This document shows positions 15,289 through 23,777 of a stretch of 64,000 nt of DNA, piece by piece (position 1 is the first letter of the stretch; each line of letters begins with the position of its first letter). The stretch is from NCBI GenBank assembly GCA_022844205.1, contig JALHMF010000008.1:79683-143682 (forward strand), written 5' to 3'. Position numbers and translations under genes: made by a program. Below the pieces are notes generated by a model. The model was given only the letters and a program-made list of their open reading frames with translations. It had not been told where the DNA came from and ran no database searches. This DNA is from Xanthobacteraceae bacterium. GTDB lineage: Bacteria; Pseudomonadota; Alphaproteobacteria; Rhizobiales; Xanthobacteraceae.

Positions 15289-17499
15289 ATGATCGCCTTT
15301 CCCCTCATGCAATTTCCCAGCACCCCGACGACCGAAAACCTCATGGAGCAGGTCCCGGAGGCGCCCTTCTACATTCCTGCGACCGGAACATCGACGCGTC
15401 CGCGACGCACGCTGAAGCATAACGATACGTTTGCGGTGCTCGACAGCCACGGCGATCTCGGCGCATCCGCCGGCGGGCCGGACGGAATTTTTCACGAAGA
15501 CACGCGCTATCTTTTCCGGCTCGAACTGCTGTTGAACGGAGAGCAGCCGCTGCTGCTCGGCTCGAACCTGCGCGACGACAACGCAACCCTGACCATCGAC
15601 CTCACCAACCCCGATCTCTATCCGGACGAAGATCTGCACATCAAGAAAGACAAGCTGCACATTGTTCGGACGATCTTCCTCTGGAATTCGGCGCTCTACC
15701 AGCGGATCGGCCTTCGCAATCACGGCGATACAACGCTCGATCTGCACCTCAGCCTGACTTTCGGCAGCGACTTCAGCGACCTCTTTGAAGTACGCGGCAT
15801 GAAGCGAGAGAAGCGCGGGAACATGGAGGTGATGACGCGCGGGGATTCCGTCAACATCATCTACACCGGCCTCGATCACATCTCGCGCCGTACGCAGATA
15901 CTATTCGATCCCAAGCCGGAGCATCTCACCACGAGTAACGCGCAGTACGGCTTATCGCTGCTGCCCGGCGAGGCCCGGTCCATTTTCGTGATCGTACGGT
16001 GCAATCCACCGGCCTCCCCCGCTCCGAATTTTCTTGCGGCCTTTCGGGGCGCCCAGCGTGATATTCGAAGGGAGGTCCGCGGCCTCGCTTCGATAGAAAC
16101 CTCGAACGAAGTGTTCAACGAGGTGCTGTGCCACGCCTTCGCGGACCTGCGCATGCTGATGACGCAGACGGCCGAGGGAATTTATCCTTATGCTGGTATT
16201 CCCTGGTATTCGACAACGTTCGGGCGCGACGGCATTATCACCGCGATCGAAATGCTCTGGCTGGAGCCGGATGTCGCGCGCGGCGTCCTCATGCGGCTTG
16301 CGGCGCATCAAGCGCAAGGCGTGGACGAAGAAGCGGATGCCGAGCCGGGGAAAATCCTGCATGAAATGCGCGGCGGCGAGATGGCCGCCCTCGGCGAGAT
16401 TCCATTCAAACACTATTATGGAAGCGTCGATTCTACGCCGCTCTTCGTTCTGCTGGCCGGGCTCTATTTCGAGCGCACCGGCGATCTTGAGACGCTGCGC
16501 TGCTTATGGCCCTCGGTCCTGCGCGCGCTGCGCTGGATCGACGAGTTTGGCGACAGGGACGGCGATGGCTTTGTCGAATATCACCGGGCGAACCACGACG
16601 GGCTGATCAATCAGGGCTGGAAGGATTCGCATGATTCCGTTTTTCATGCCGATGGCCGCCTCGCGCAGCCACCGATCGCGCTTGCCGAAGTGCAGGGTTA
16701 TGTCTTCGCAGCCAAGAAGTCCGCAAGCCGTTGCGCCGAACGGCTCGGCGAAACGGCCATCGCCGCGCGGCTAGAAGATGAAGCCGAGCGCCTTCGCGAA
16801 AATTTCGAGCGCAAATTCTGGTGTGAAGAACTCGGCACCTACGCGCTGGCGCTCGACCGGGACAAGAATCCCTGCCGGGTGCGGACGTCGAACCCGGGGC
16901 ATCTGCTTTTTGCCTGCATCGCAGACCCTGCCCGCGCCGAGATAGTATCCGGCGGATTGCTGAAGCCCGATTTTCTCTCCGGCTGGGGCGTGCGCACCGT
17001 CGCGCAGGGGGAAGCGCGCTACAATCCGATGTCCTATCACAACGGTTCCGTTTGGCCGCATGACAACGCGCTGATTGCCATGGGCTTTGCGCGCTACGGA
17101 TTGAACCGGCAGATAGAACCCATTTTCACCGGCCTGTTCGACGCGGCGTCTTATATGGACCTGCGGAGGCTGCCGGAACTTTTCTGCGGATTCCGCCGCG
17201 GCAAAGGGCGCGGCCCGACGCTCTATCCGGTCGCGTGCTCGCCGCAGGCATGGGCAAGTGCGGCACCGCTGCTGCTGTTGCAAGCTTCGCTTGGGCTGGA
17301 AATCCACGCGGAGCAAAATGAGATTCGAATGCGCACGCCTTGCCTGCCCCGTTTTCTCGACCGCGTACTGGTGCGTGGATTAAAGGTTGGCGAGGCGTCC
17401 GTCGATCTGCTTGTTTTCCGGCAGGGCAACGGCGTCGGCGTCCAGATCGTGCGCGGCACAGGAACGGTCCGGCTCGTGGTTATCCCAGCAGGCGGCTGA
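15289..17499 (+). CDS. Amylo-alpha-1,6-glucosidase-type glycogen debranching protein
   Basis: 736 aa. The N-terminal domain (about residues 35-260) is the glycogen-debranching N-terminal type, with HEDTRYL and a beta-rich core. The C-terminal (alpha/alpha)6 barrel contains YSTTFGRDGIIT, GDRDGDGFVEY, NQGWKDS and MSYHNGSVWPHDNALIA, the expected acidic and substrate-loop motifs of GH63/GH133-like enzymes. It probably hydrolyses alpha-1,6 branches or related alpha-glucans in the cytoplasm; no signal peptide is visible. It is followed after 35 bp by a pfkB-type kinase and lies head-on to the trehalose genes. ATG 15289 has CGGAG upstream; the in-frame ATG 15343 is an alternative. Confidence 0.88.
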   Translation: MIAFPLMQFPSTPTTENLMEQVPEAPFYIPATGTSTRPRRTLKHNDTFAVLDSHGDLGASAGGPDGIFHEDTRYLFRLELLLNGEQPLLLGSNLRDDNATLTIDLTNPDLYPDEDLHIKKDKLHIVRTIFLWNSALYQRIGLRNHGDTTLDLHLSLTFGSDFSDLFEVRGMKREKRGNMEVMTRGDSVNIIYTGLDHISRRTQILFDPKPEHLTTSNAQYGLSLLPGEARSIFVIVRCNPPASPAPNFLAAFRGAQRDIRREVRGLASIETSNEVFNEVLCHAFADLRMLMTQTAEGIYPYAGIPWYSTTFGRDGIITAIEMLWLEPDVARGVLMRLAAHQAQGVDEEADAEPGKILHEMRGGEMAALGEIPFKHYYGSVDSTPLFVLLAGLYFERTGDLETLRCLWPSVLRALRWIDEFGDRDGDGFVEYHRANHDGLINQGWKDSHDSVFHADGRLAQPPIALAEVQGYVFAAKKSASRCAERLGETAIAARLEDEAERLRENFERKFWCEELGTYALALDRDKNPCRVRTSNPGHLLFACIADPARAEIVSGGLLKPDFLSGWGVRTVAQGEARYNPMSYHNGSVWPHDNALIAMGFARYGLNRQIEPIFTGLFDAASYMDLRRLPELFCGFRRGKGRGPTLYPVACSPQAWASAAPLLLLQASLGLEIHAEQNEIRMRTPCLPRFLDRVLVRGLKVGEASVDLLVFRQGNGVGVQIVRGTGTVRLVVIPAGG

Positions 17500-17534
17500 C
17501 GGAACATTTGTGCGCATGACCCGGTTAATCCGGT

Positions 17535-18509
17535 ATGCGCGGGATAAACGACATCATTGCGATCACGTTGAACCCGTCCGTCGATGTTGCGACTTCGGTC
17601 GACCGCGTCCAGCCGACCCATAAATTGCGCTGCGAACAGCCGTTGTTTTTTCCGGGCGGTGGCGCGGTGAATGTCGCCCGCGTTGCGGTTCGCCTGGGTG
17701 CGAACGTGAAGCTCATTTATCCAAGCGGCGGCGCGACCGGTCTGTTGCTGCGCCGGCTTGTGGATCGTGAGGGAATTCCGAGTGTGGCGGTCGGTATTCG
17801 TGAAGAGACGCGCGAGGATTTCACCGTGTTTGAGAAAACCACCGGCGAGGAATTCCGCTTCGTCATGCCGGGCCCGCACCTCGACGCAAACGAATGGCAG
17901 TCCTGTCTCGATACGTTTTGCTCCATGCGCCTAAACGAAAACTTTGTGGTCGCGAGCGGAAGCCTGCCGCCGGGCGTGCCGGATGATTTCTATGCCCGGC
18001 TTGCAACGATCACAAAACAGGCGGGCGGCTATTTTATACTCGACACATCTGGAGAGCCGCTTGCGGCGGCGCTTGCGGCGGGTGTTCATCTCGTGAAGCC
18101 AAACCTGCGGGAGTTGAAGGCGCTCTGCAATCTGAAATCCGAGGACGAGGCCTCGATTGTTGAGGCATCGCGGGCAATCCTGCGAAGGCGCGGGGCGGAG
18201 ATTGTTGCCGTTTCACTCGGCGAACTCGGCGCACTCGTGGTCACCAGGGAAACGGCCTGGCGCGCCTGCGCGCCGGTAGTAAAAGTGATCAGCGCGGTAG
18301 GTGCGGGCGACAGCTTCCTCGGCGCGATGGTGTGGGCGATGGCGTCCGGCAAAGCCCTGCCGGAAGCACTTCAGTACGGATTAAGTGCCGGCACCGCATC
18401 CGTTCTGACCATGGGCACCGCACTTTGCGAAGCCGCTGACGTGCGGCGGCTTTTCGCACAGGTTCGCGTCGAGAAAATCGGGATTGCGGAAAAACGAAAA
18501 AGCGCCTGA
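17535..18509 (+). CDS. 1-phosphofructokinase family hexose kinase (PfkB-type)
   Basis: 324 aa sugar kinase of the ribokinase/PfkB fold. Seen: TLNPSVDV near the N-terminus (as in FruK/LacC/PfkB), the GGGAVNVAR substrate motif, ASGSLPPGVP, KPNLRE, and the C-terminal VGAGDS anion hole with the catalytic Asp. Substrate is probably fructose 6-phosphate or a related hexose phosphate. Lying 35 bp behind the debranching enzyme, it would feed released sugar into glycolysis under the same stress promoter. Converges with otsA, the two stop codons being only 4 bp apart. Confidence 0.87.
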   Translation: MRGINDIIAITLNPSVDVATSVDRVQPTHKLRCEQPLFFPGGGAVNVARVAVRLGANVKLIYPSGGATGLLLRRLVDREGIPSVAVGIREETREDFTVFEKTTGEEFRFVMPGPHLDANEWQSCLDTFCSMRLNENFVVASGSLPPGVPDDFYARLATITKQAGGYFILDTSGEPLAAALAAGVHLVKPNLRELKALCNLKSEDEASIVEASRAILRRRGAEIVAVSLGELGALVVTRETAWRACAPVVKVISAVGAGDSFLGAMVWAMASGKALPEALQYGLSAGTASVLTMGTALCEAADVRRLFAQVRVEKIGIAEKRKSA

Positions 18510-18513
18510 AAAA

Positions 18514-19932
18514 TCAGCCCGCCTTTGGAAAAGCCGCCGCGAACATCGAAAGTTCGCTCGATTTCATTGCGAGTTCGTTCAGAAACCGCTCGCCCCAAAG
18601 CGCGATATCGTTCGCCTTCAGCGCCTCGAAGGATTGTTCATGCCGCTCGCGGCGCTCCTCCAGCGTCATGTTCAGCGCCTGATCGATCGCATCGGCAACG
18701 GAATCCGTATCATAGGGATTGACGAGCATCGCGCCGCTTAGCTCGTGCGATGCGCCCGCGAACCGCGACAGGATCAGCACGCCGGGATCGGCGGGATTTT
18801 GCGAGGCCACATATTCCTTGGCGACGAGGTTCATGCCGTCGCGCAGCGGCGTCACCAGCCCAACGCTGCCGAGACGATAGAGTGCCGCGAGCGAAGAGCG
18901 GGCATAAGACTTGTTGACATAGCGGATCGGCGTCCACGCTACCTGCCCGTAAGTGCCGTTGATCTTGCCGACCATACTGCCGACCTGCGCATCCATGTCG
19001 GCATATTCCTGGATTTTACTGCGGCTGCGCGGCGTCACCTGAATGTAGGCGACACGGTTCTGCCAGTGCGGATATTGTTCGAGAAACTTGCCGAAGGATC
19101 GCATCCGCTCGATCAGGCCCTTGCTGTAATCGAGCCGGTCCACGCCGATGATCATTTTGCGTCCGCCAAGGCTTCCCTCCAGCTCGCGCGCGAGCTTGGA
19201 GCGCGCACCCTGCTGGGACCAGCGCGCGACCTCGTCCACGTCGATGCTGACGGGAAACGCACCGAGCTTGATTGTGCGGTCGCCCGCAAGAAATGTCTCC
19301 AGATCGCGTGTCGCGAGTTTGCAGTCGTTGACGAGATAGCGCGCGAAGTTCACCCGGTCGGTTTCGGTCTGGAAACCGATGAGATCGTAGTCATAAAAAG
19401 AGTGGAACAGCCGATCGTGACCCGGCAAGGCCGTCAGTATTTCCGGTGGCGGCAGCGGAATGTGCAGGAAGAAACCGATCTTGTTCCGGTGCCCGCGCTC
19501 ACGAAGCGCTTTCGCAAGCGGGATCAAATGATAGTCGTGCACCCACACAATGTCGTCGGGCTGGATGATCTTGTGAATTTCGTCGGCAAAATGCTCGTTG
19601 ACGCGCAGATAGCCGGTGAGATCGCGGAAGGAATATTCGGCGAGATCGAGCCGGTAGTGAAGGATCGGCCACAGCACGCGGTTTGCAAAACCGTTGTAGT
19701 ATTCCTTGTTGTCCTCTCTTGTGAGGTCGGTGACGATATATTGCTGGCCGTCCAATTCGGTGGTGCGCGTTTCAATCTCTTCCTTGGAGGCGACCACGCG
19801 CCCGCTCCACCCAAACCAAACGCCCGGATGATTTTTGAACACCGCCTGCAAGGCAACCTCCAGTCCGCCCGCACGTTCTGCGTTGCGGACCGGAGCCGAT
19901 ACACGGTTTGATACGACGATCAGCCGCGCCAA
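18514..19932 (-). CDS. otsA: Alpha,alpha-trehalose-phosphate synthase (UDP-forming)
   Basis: 472 aa GT20 enzyme making trehalose 6-phosphate from UDP-glucose and glucose 6-phosphate in the cytoplasm. Seen: LIVVSNRV at the N-terminus, AGGLEVAL, WFGWSG, VHDYHLIPLA, DRLDYSKGL and TPLRDGMNLVAKEY, all conserved in OtsA. No ATG exists at the right place. TTG at 19932 is 7 nt after GGGAGG, gives the canonical length (E. coli OtsA is 474 aa) and overlaps the upstream GH15 stop by 13 bp. The longer open frame back to 20154 is antisense-free but lies inside the GH15 gene and is not needed. Last gene of otsB-GH15-otsA. Confidence 0.93.
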   Translation of the reverse strand: MARLIVVSNRVSAPVRNAERAGGLEVALQAVFKNHPGVWFGWSGRVVASKEEIETRTTELDGQQYIVTDLTREDNKEYYNGFANRVLWPILHYRLDLAEYSFRDLTGYLRVNEHFADEIHKIIQPDDIVWVHDYHLIPLAKALRERGHRNKIGFFLHIPLPPPEILTALPGHDRLFHSFYDYDLIGFQTETDRVNFARYLVNDCKLATRDLETFLAGDRTIKLGAFPVSIDVDEVARWSQQGARSKLARELEGSLGGRKMIIGVDRLDYSKGLIERMRSFGKFLEQYPHWQNRVAYIQVTPRSRSKIQEYADMDAQVGSMVGKINGTYGQVAWTPIRYVNKSYARSSLAALYRLGSVGLVTPLRDGMNLVAKEYVASQNPADPGVLILSRFAGASHELSGAMLVNPYDTDSVADAIDQALNMTLEERRERHEQSFEALKANDIALWGERFLNELAMKSSELSMFAAAFPKAG

Positions 19933-21713
19933 TAGCGATCCTCCCAGCTGCGTGAGAGCCGCATCGCGGACAGGATCAGACCCGCCATCGAATAGGTCTG
20001 CGGAAAATTGCCCCACAAGGCGCCCGTCTCGGGATGCAAATCCTCGGAGAGAAGACCGTAGCGGTTGCGATGCCGGAGCGCGTCGACGAAAAGGTCCCGC
20101 GCCTCTTCGCGGCGGCCGAGCGACCACCAGGCATCGATGAGCCAGAACCGGCAAATCAGAAACGCGGTCTCCGGCAGGCCAAAATCATCCTCCGCGACGT
20201 AGCGCATCACGTTGTTCTGGCGGAACAGTTCGCTCTCGATGGCCTGAACCGTTTTTGCAAAACGCGGATCGGCGGCTTCCACCAGACCAAGTTCGGCGAG
20301 GAGCAGGCAACTCGCATCGAGGTCTTCCGAATCGAAGGCGACGGTGAACGCCTGCCGCTTTTCATTCCAGGCGCGCTCCAGCAGCGGCTTCTTGATTGCA
20401 TCCGCCTGCGCATCCCAGTGCGCCGCGCGCTCGCCAAGCCCGAGGTGTTCCGCGATGGCCGCAAGCCGGTTGCAGCCGGCCCAGCACATCGCGGCGGAAT
20501 GCGTATGCACGCGTTTTCGCCCGCGATATTCCCAGATGCCGGCATCCGGTTGCAGCGCGCGTTCGCGCGCTTTCTCGCCGATCGGCTCGAGAAACTGAAA
20601 CAGCGCACTATCGCCCATGCGCGGCAGGCGGCGGTCGAAAAACATGGGAAGCGCGGAAAGCACGATGCTGCCGTAAGTATCAAACTGCTCCTGATGAACG
20701 GCGGCGTTGCCGACGCGCACCGGAGCGTTGCCCCGGTATCCGGCCAGGTTTTCCGCCACCCGCTCGTCCAGCGGATCGGACGGAACGATGCCGTAAACCG
20801 GACGCAGGTCTTCACCGCGGGAATTGGAGACAATGTTCAGAATGAAGGAAATGAAATCCTCCATCGTGCGCGTGGCGCCGATGCGGTTCAGCGCCTTCAC
20901 GACAAAATACGCATCGCGGATCCAGCAGTAGCGATAGTCCCAGTTGCGCCCCGATCCGGCGGCTTCCGGTACGGACGTCGTGTGCGCGGCGATGACGCCG
21001 CCGGTTTCCTCGAAATTGCTCAGCTTCAGCGTGATCGCGGCACGTATGATCGCATCCTGCCAGTCATAGGAAATCGACAGGCCCCGCACCCAATCCGCCC
21101 AGTATTCGCCGGTGCGTTTGCGCGCATCGTTGCAGGCATCCTCAAGACTGCCGTGAAAAGGCTCATCCGCGCCGAGCACGAAATGCAGCGGCCGGGTGAC
21201 GGCGAATTCGGTTTCGCTTTCGATATAGGAGAGCGGTGCATCGGTGGTGAGCCGGATGGTACTGCTTCCCTTGCCATAGGTGATGTGGTTGCTGCCGGAA
21301 GAAGCGTGCCCGGCCGGCTTGCCGTATTCGTTGCAGGGCCGCATGCGGATTGCGATCCTCGGCATTCCTGAAATCGGCTCGACAATCCGCATCAGTTGCG
21401 GCGGACGCGTCACGCGGCCGAAACCCTTGAAGCGGGGGGCAAAATCGGTGACGCGGATCGCACCGCCTTTGGCGTCGGTCATCACCGTCTCGACGACGGC
21501 GGAATTGCGCGCGTAGGAAGAATTGCTGTCCGCCATGTCCGCCAGCGCAACGTCGAAGAATCCTTTTTCCTCGTCGCCGGAAAGCAGCCGGCAGAATACC
21601 GGGTCGCTGTCGAAACGCGGATAGCACCACCAGACCAGCCGGGCCTGCGGGTTCACCAGCGCCGACACACGGCAATTGCCGATGAGTGCAAGATCGAGAT
21701 CGGTCCGCATCAT
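19920..21713 (-). CDS. Glycoside hydrolase family 15 protein (glucoamylase/trehalase-like)
   Basis: 597 aa. The N-terminal beta-sandwich begins with DLDLALIGNCRVSALVNPQ. The (alpha/alpha)6 barrel holds GSGRNWDYRYCWIRDA, YVAEDDFGLPE and GLLSEDLHPETG followed by GNFPQTYSMAGLI, the typical GH15 ending with the catalytic base region. GH15 members linked to otsBA act on alpha-glucans or on trehalose; which one cannot be read here. The start (two ATGs, 21713 and 21710) overlaps the otsB stop and its own stop overlaps otsA, so the three are translationally coupled. A hydrolase between synthesis genes suggests balanced making and breaking of the solute. Confidence 0.88.
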   Translation of the reverse strand: MMRTDLDLALIGNCRVSALVNPQARLVWWCYPRFDSDPVFCRLLSGDEEKGFFDVALADMADSNSSYARNSAVVETVMTDAKGGAIRVTDFAPRFKGFGRVTRPPQLMRIVEPISGMPRIAIRMRPCNEYGKPAGHASSGSNHITYGKGSSTIRLTTDAPLSYIESETEFAVTRPLHFVLGADEPFHGSLEDACNDARKRTGEYWADWVRGLSISYDWQDAIIRAAITLKLSNFEETGGVIAAHTTSVPEAAGSGRNWDYRYCWIRDAYFVVKALNRIGATRTMEDFISFILNIVSNSRGEDLRPVYGIVPSDPLDERVAENLAGYRGNAPVRVGNAAVHQEQFDTYGSIVLSALPMFFDRRLPRMGDSALFQFLEPIGEKARERALQPDAGIWEYRGRKRVHTHSAAMCWAGCNRLAAIAEHLGLGERAAHWDAQADAIKKPLLERAWNEKRQAFTVAFDSEDLDASCLLLAELGLVEAADPRFAKTVQAIESELFRQNNVMRYVAEDDFGLPETAFLICRFWLIDAWWSLGRREEARDLFVDALRHRNRYGLLSEDLHPETGALWGNFPQTYSMAGLILSAMRLSRSWEDRYWRG

Positions 21714-22525
21714 GCACCGTCCACGATACTGGCGAGCCAGCGGCGGACGTCCTGCGGCTCTGCGAATACGCCAGTCGCTCCCTGCATCAGGGCGCCGACC
21801 GAGAAACCGGTGCCGCCGATCTTCGGCAGGATTTCGAACACCGCTTGGTCGGTGATGTCATCGCCGATAAAGACGGCGTTGCGTCCGCGGAACGGCGCGT
21901 TCTCCATCAGTTCCAGCACGGCCGAACCCTTGTTGTAGGCGCGCGGCTTGATTTCGATCACGCATTTGCCGCGCAGGATTTCGTAGGTGCCGGGGTTGAA
22001 GTTCGCGAGCATCGCCGTCACCGCGCGTTCGAGGCGGTCTTTCAACTGCGGCGCCAGGCGGTAATGCAACGCCATGGAGTACCCCTTGTCCTCGATCAGC
22101 ACGCCCTTCTCCGCGAGTGCCATCAAATCCCGCCGGATGCGTTCGTCGAGCAGCGGCGGATGCCGGGGCAATGCTTTCTGCTTGATCTGGCTGCGGATCT
22201 CAGCGCCGTGGCCGCCGATCGCCGGCAGTTCGAGCGGAGCGAAGATGCGGTCGATGTCCTCGAGCAAACGTCCGCTGACGAGCGCTGTGGCACCGCCTGT
22301 CTTCATCCAGAGCTTGGTCAGGCTTGCCTGCAGGCTTGCAGAAACCAGCACGCCCGCCGGGGTCGCCGCGAAGTCCAGCAGCGTGCCATCGATGTCGAGC
22401 AGGAAGGCGGCCGCCCCGAAATCGAACGCGCGGCCAGGCCGCATTTCTTGCGGCGACTGCGGGTTCACTCCGGGAAACGGTTTGCCGATATTGCGGGTCA
22501 TTGCGTCGGCAGGCGGGAAATTCAT
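21710..22525 (-). CDS. otsB: Trehalose-phosphatase
   Basis: 271 aa HAD-superfamily phosphatase converting trehalose 6-phosphate to trehalose. Motif I LLDIDGTLLD carries the nucleophilic Asp, the Lys is in KGSAVLELM, and motif IV is VFIGDDITDQ. Length fits OtsB. It is first in the otsB-GH15-otsA operon, 29 bp downstream of an EcfG-like promoter. The ribosome site before ATG 22525 is weak. Confidence 0.92.
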   Translation of the reverse strand: MNFPPADAMTRNIGKPFPGVNPQSPQEMRPGRAFDFGAAAFLLDIDGTLLDFAATPAGVLVSASLQASLTKLWMKTGGATALVSGRLLEDIDRIFAPLELPAIGGHGAEIRSQIKQKALPRHPPLLDERIRRDLMALAEKGVLIEDKGYSMALHYRLAPQLKDRLERAVTAMLANFNPGTYEILRGKCVIEIKPRAYNKGSAVLELMENAPFRGRNAVFIGDDITDQAVFEILPKIGGTGFSVGALMQGATGVFAEPQDVRRWLASIVDGA

Positions 22526-22553
22526 CAGGGAACAGCTCAGGGTTCCCGTTTAA

Positions 22554-22578
22554 AACCCGCGAGATACCAATGAGTTCC
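22554..22578 (-). promoter_or_regulatory. Candidate sigma-EcfG promoter for otsB-GH15-otsA
   Basis: On the minus strand GGAAC (22578-22574) is followed by a 17-nt spacer and GTT (22556-22554). This is the EcfG consensus with G instead of C before GTT. It is 29 bp from the otsB start. The neighbouring debranching operon has an exact match in the same position relative to its gene, which strengthens the call. Confidence 0.55.
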
Positions 22579-23141
22579 CCGATGGAACCTGCGGAAGCGA
22601 AAAGCGGGAAATGATGTCGCTTGGACAATCTCAGGAAGGACTGGCGAGGCACTCCCAACCTCGCTCAAAACATCTCTGAAATCTCTACGGAGGAGTAGCC
22701 GTACATCGTTTATGCCAAACGGCGCGAAAAAGCCTTTAGCGAAAAGCCTCGTTCTAATCGGGGTTTTTTCCGTTTATTTTTCTTTGACTAGTATTGTCAT
22801 CGAGTTATTGCACTTATCGCACTCAAATGTTCGTAAGAGTTGATCACTTTTTTTAGTTGGCGTCGTATGAACCACGTACATTATGCCATGGCATATTGTG
22901 CAATTCTGTTTATCCGATTCATTCAATTTCGGTGAAACAAACGCCATTCAAGCTCTGCCAAGCTGAAGCACAAGACGTCTTTATTTTTGTAACAGCGAAA
23001 TTGGCAAACAACTCGCTCCAAAATACCACCATGCTCAAATCTTTAGAGCCGGCCTCTCAAAAATGATGCATCGAGTGCAGAAGGTTAGGAGGCTTCGAGA
23101 GTTTACGGTCGATTAAATCCAATAATCCGCGTCTATATTGG
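22579..23141. other. AT-rich gene-free stretch between otsB and the next minus-strand gene
   Basis: About 560 bp with clearly lower GC than the flanks. It contains the orphan terminator at 22742-22769. A 69-codon open frame at 22857-23066 (plus) has no ribosome site and unlike codon use, so I do not call it. No tRNA or repeat was recognised. Confidence 0.5.
22742..22769 (+). terminator. Orphan intrinsic terminator
   Basis: AAAAGCCTCG (22742-22751) pairs with CGGGGTTTTT (22759-22768) across a 7-nt loop, using two G-U pairs, and ends in a T-run. It points rightward, but no plus-strand gene lies between otsB (minus) and this site. It may end a small RNA or a transcript antisense to the otsB leader. 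Confidence 0.5.
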
Positions 23142-23519
23142 TCAGCCGGTTTCGACTACACATCCAATCGTATCAGACTTGCCCTTACCTTTAAGCGTGG
23201 CCTCGCCGCGAAGACCGTCAAACCAGAAACCCTGGCCGGCATAGCGATAGCCCTCAGCCATCGGAATCAAACGGAAATACGCGTGCTTGCGAGGAGCGAT
23301 CACTAGATAGCCCGTGACTAGTTCTCCTTCGACGCTCACTGCCTTGGCGCGGATCGGGTACAGCCCACCGTTTTCGCAATTGAGCGCTAGTCCGCTTTCT
23401 TTGTCGGACACGCTGATGCCGCGGGGAGTTCCACCCGCATTTGCCGTGGATTGCACACCCCAGATTGCCAGGGCTGCAACTACACCAGCAGCAGCAAAAG
23501 CACGATAAGCGGCGCCCAT
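23142..23519 (-). CDS. Small exported protein of unknown function
   Basis: 125 aa. Signal peptide at residues 1-28 (hydrophobic AAGVVAALAIWGV, cleavage near ANA). The mature part of about 97 aa is beta-rich with two Cys, one in LNCENGG and one in IGCVVE, possibly a disulfide. ATG follows GGGGAGAAC. It is divergent from the giant adhesin gene, sharing a 258-bp intergenic region, so coregulation is possible. No family recognised. Confidence 0.72.
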   Translation of the reverse strand: MGAAYRAFAAAGVVAALAIWGVQSTANAGGTPRGISVSDKESGLALNCENGGLYPIRAKAVSVEGELVTGYLVIAPRKHAYFRLIPMAEGYRYAGQGFWFDGLRGEATLKGKGKSDTIGCVVETG

Positions 23520-23777
23520 CCCAGTTCTCCCCTAGGGTTCCAAAGCACGTTATAAGTGTAAGATTTGCATGTGTCCCAAACTTACACAAGGCCGGACCAC
23601 GTCCGGTGTGCCATTTCCACCCACCTGATGCGGATTAACGACACTTCACGAAAGAGGTGAAACGGGTTCCTATGCAGCTTGAGGTTGGTTTAAGTAAGTA
23701 TTAACGTTTGCCCCGAGGCTGGGGAACTGGGCTCTCCCCAATTATCGAGCTTGAAATCGTGTTGAGGAGCAGCGTCG

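Noticed and set aside
20034..21371. 445-codon plus-strand frame
   Set aside because: Antisense to the GH15 gene; no recognisable motif and no ribosome site.
22857..23066. 69-codon plus-strand frame in the AT-rich gap
   Set aside because: No ribosome site and no typical codon use.
23724..23750. EcfG promoter before the adhesin gene
   Set aside because: GGAAC is present but followed by 18 bases and CGAG, not CGTT or GTT at 16-17.
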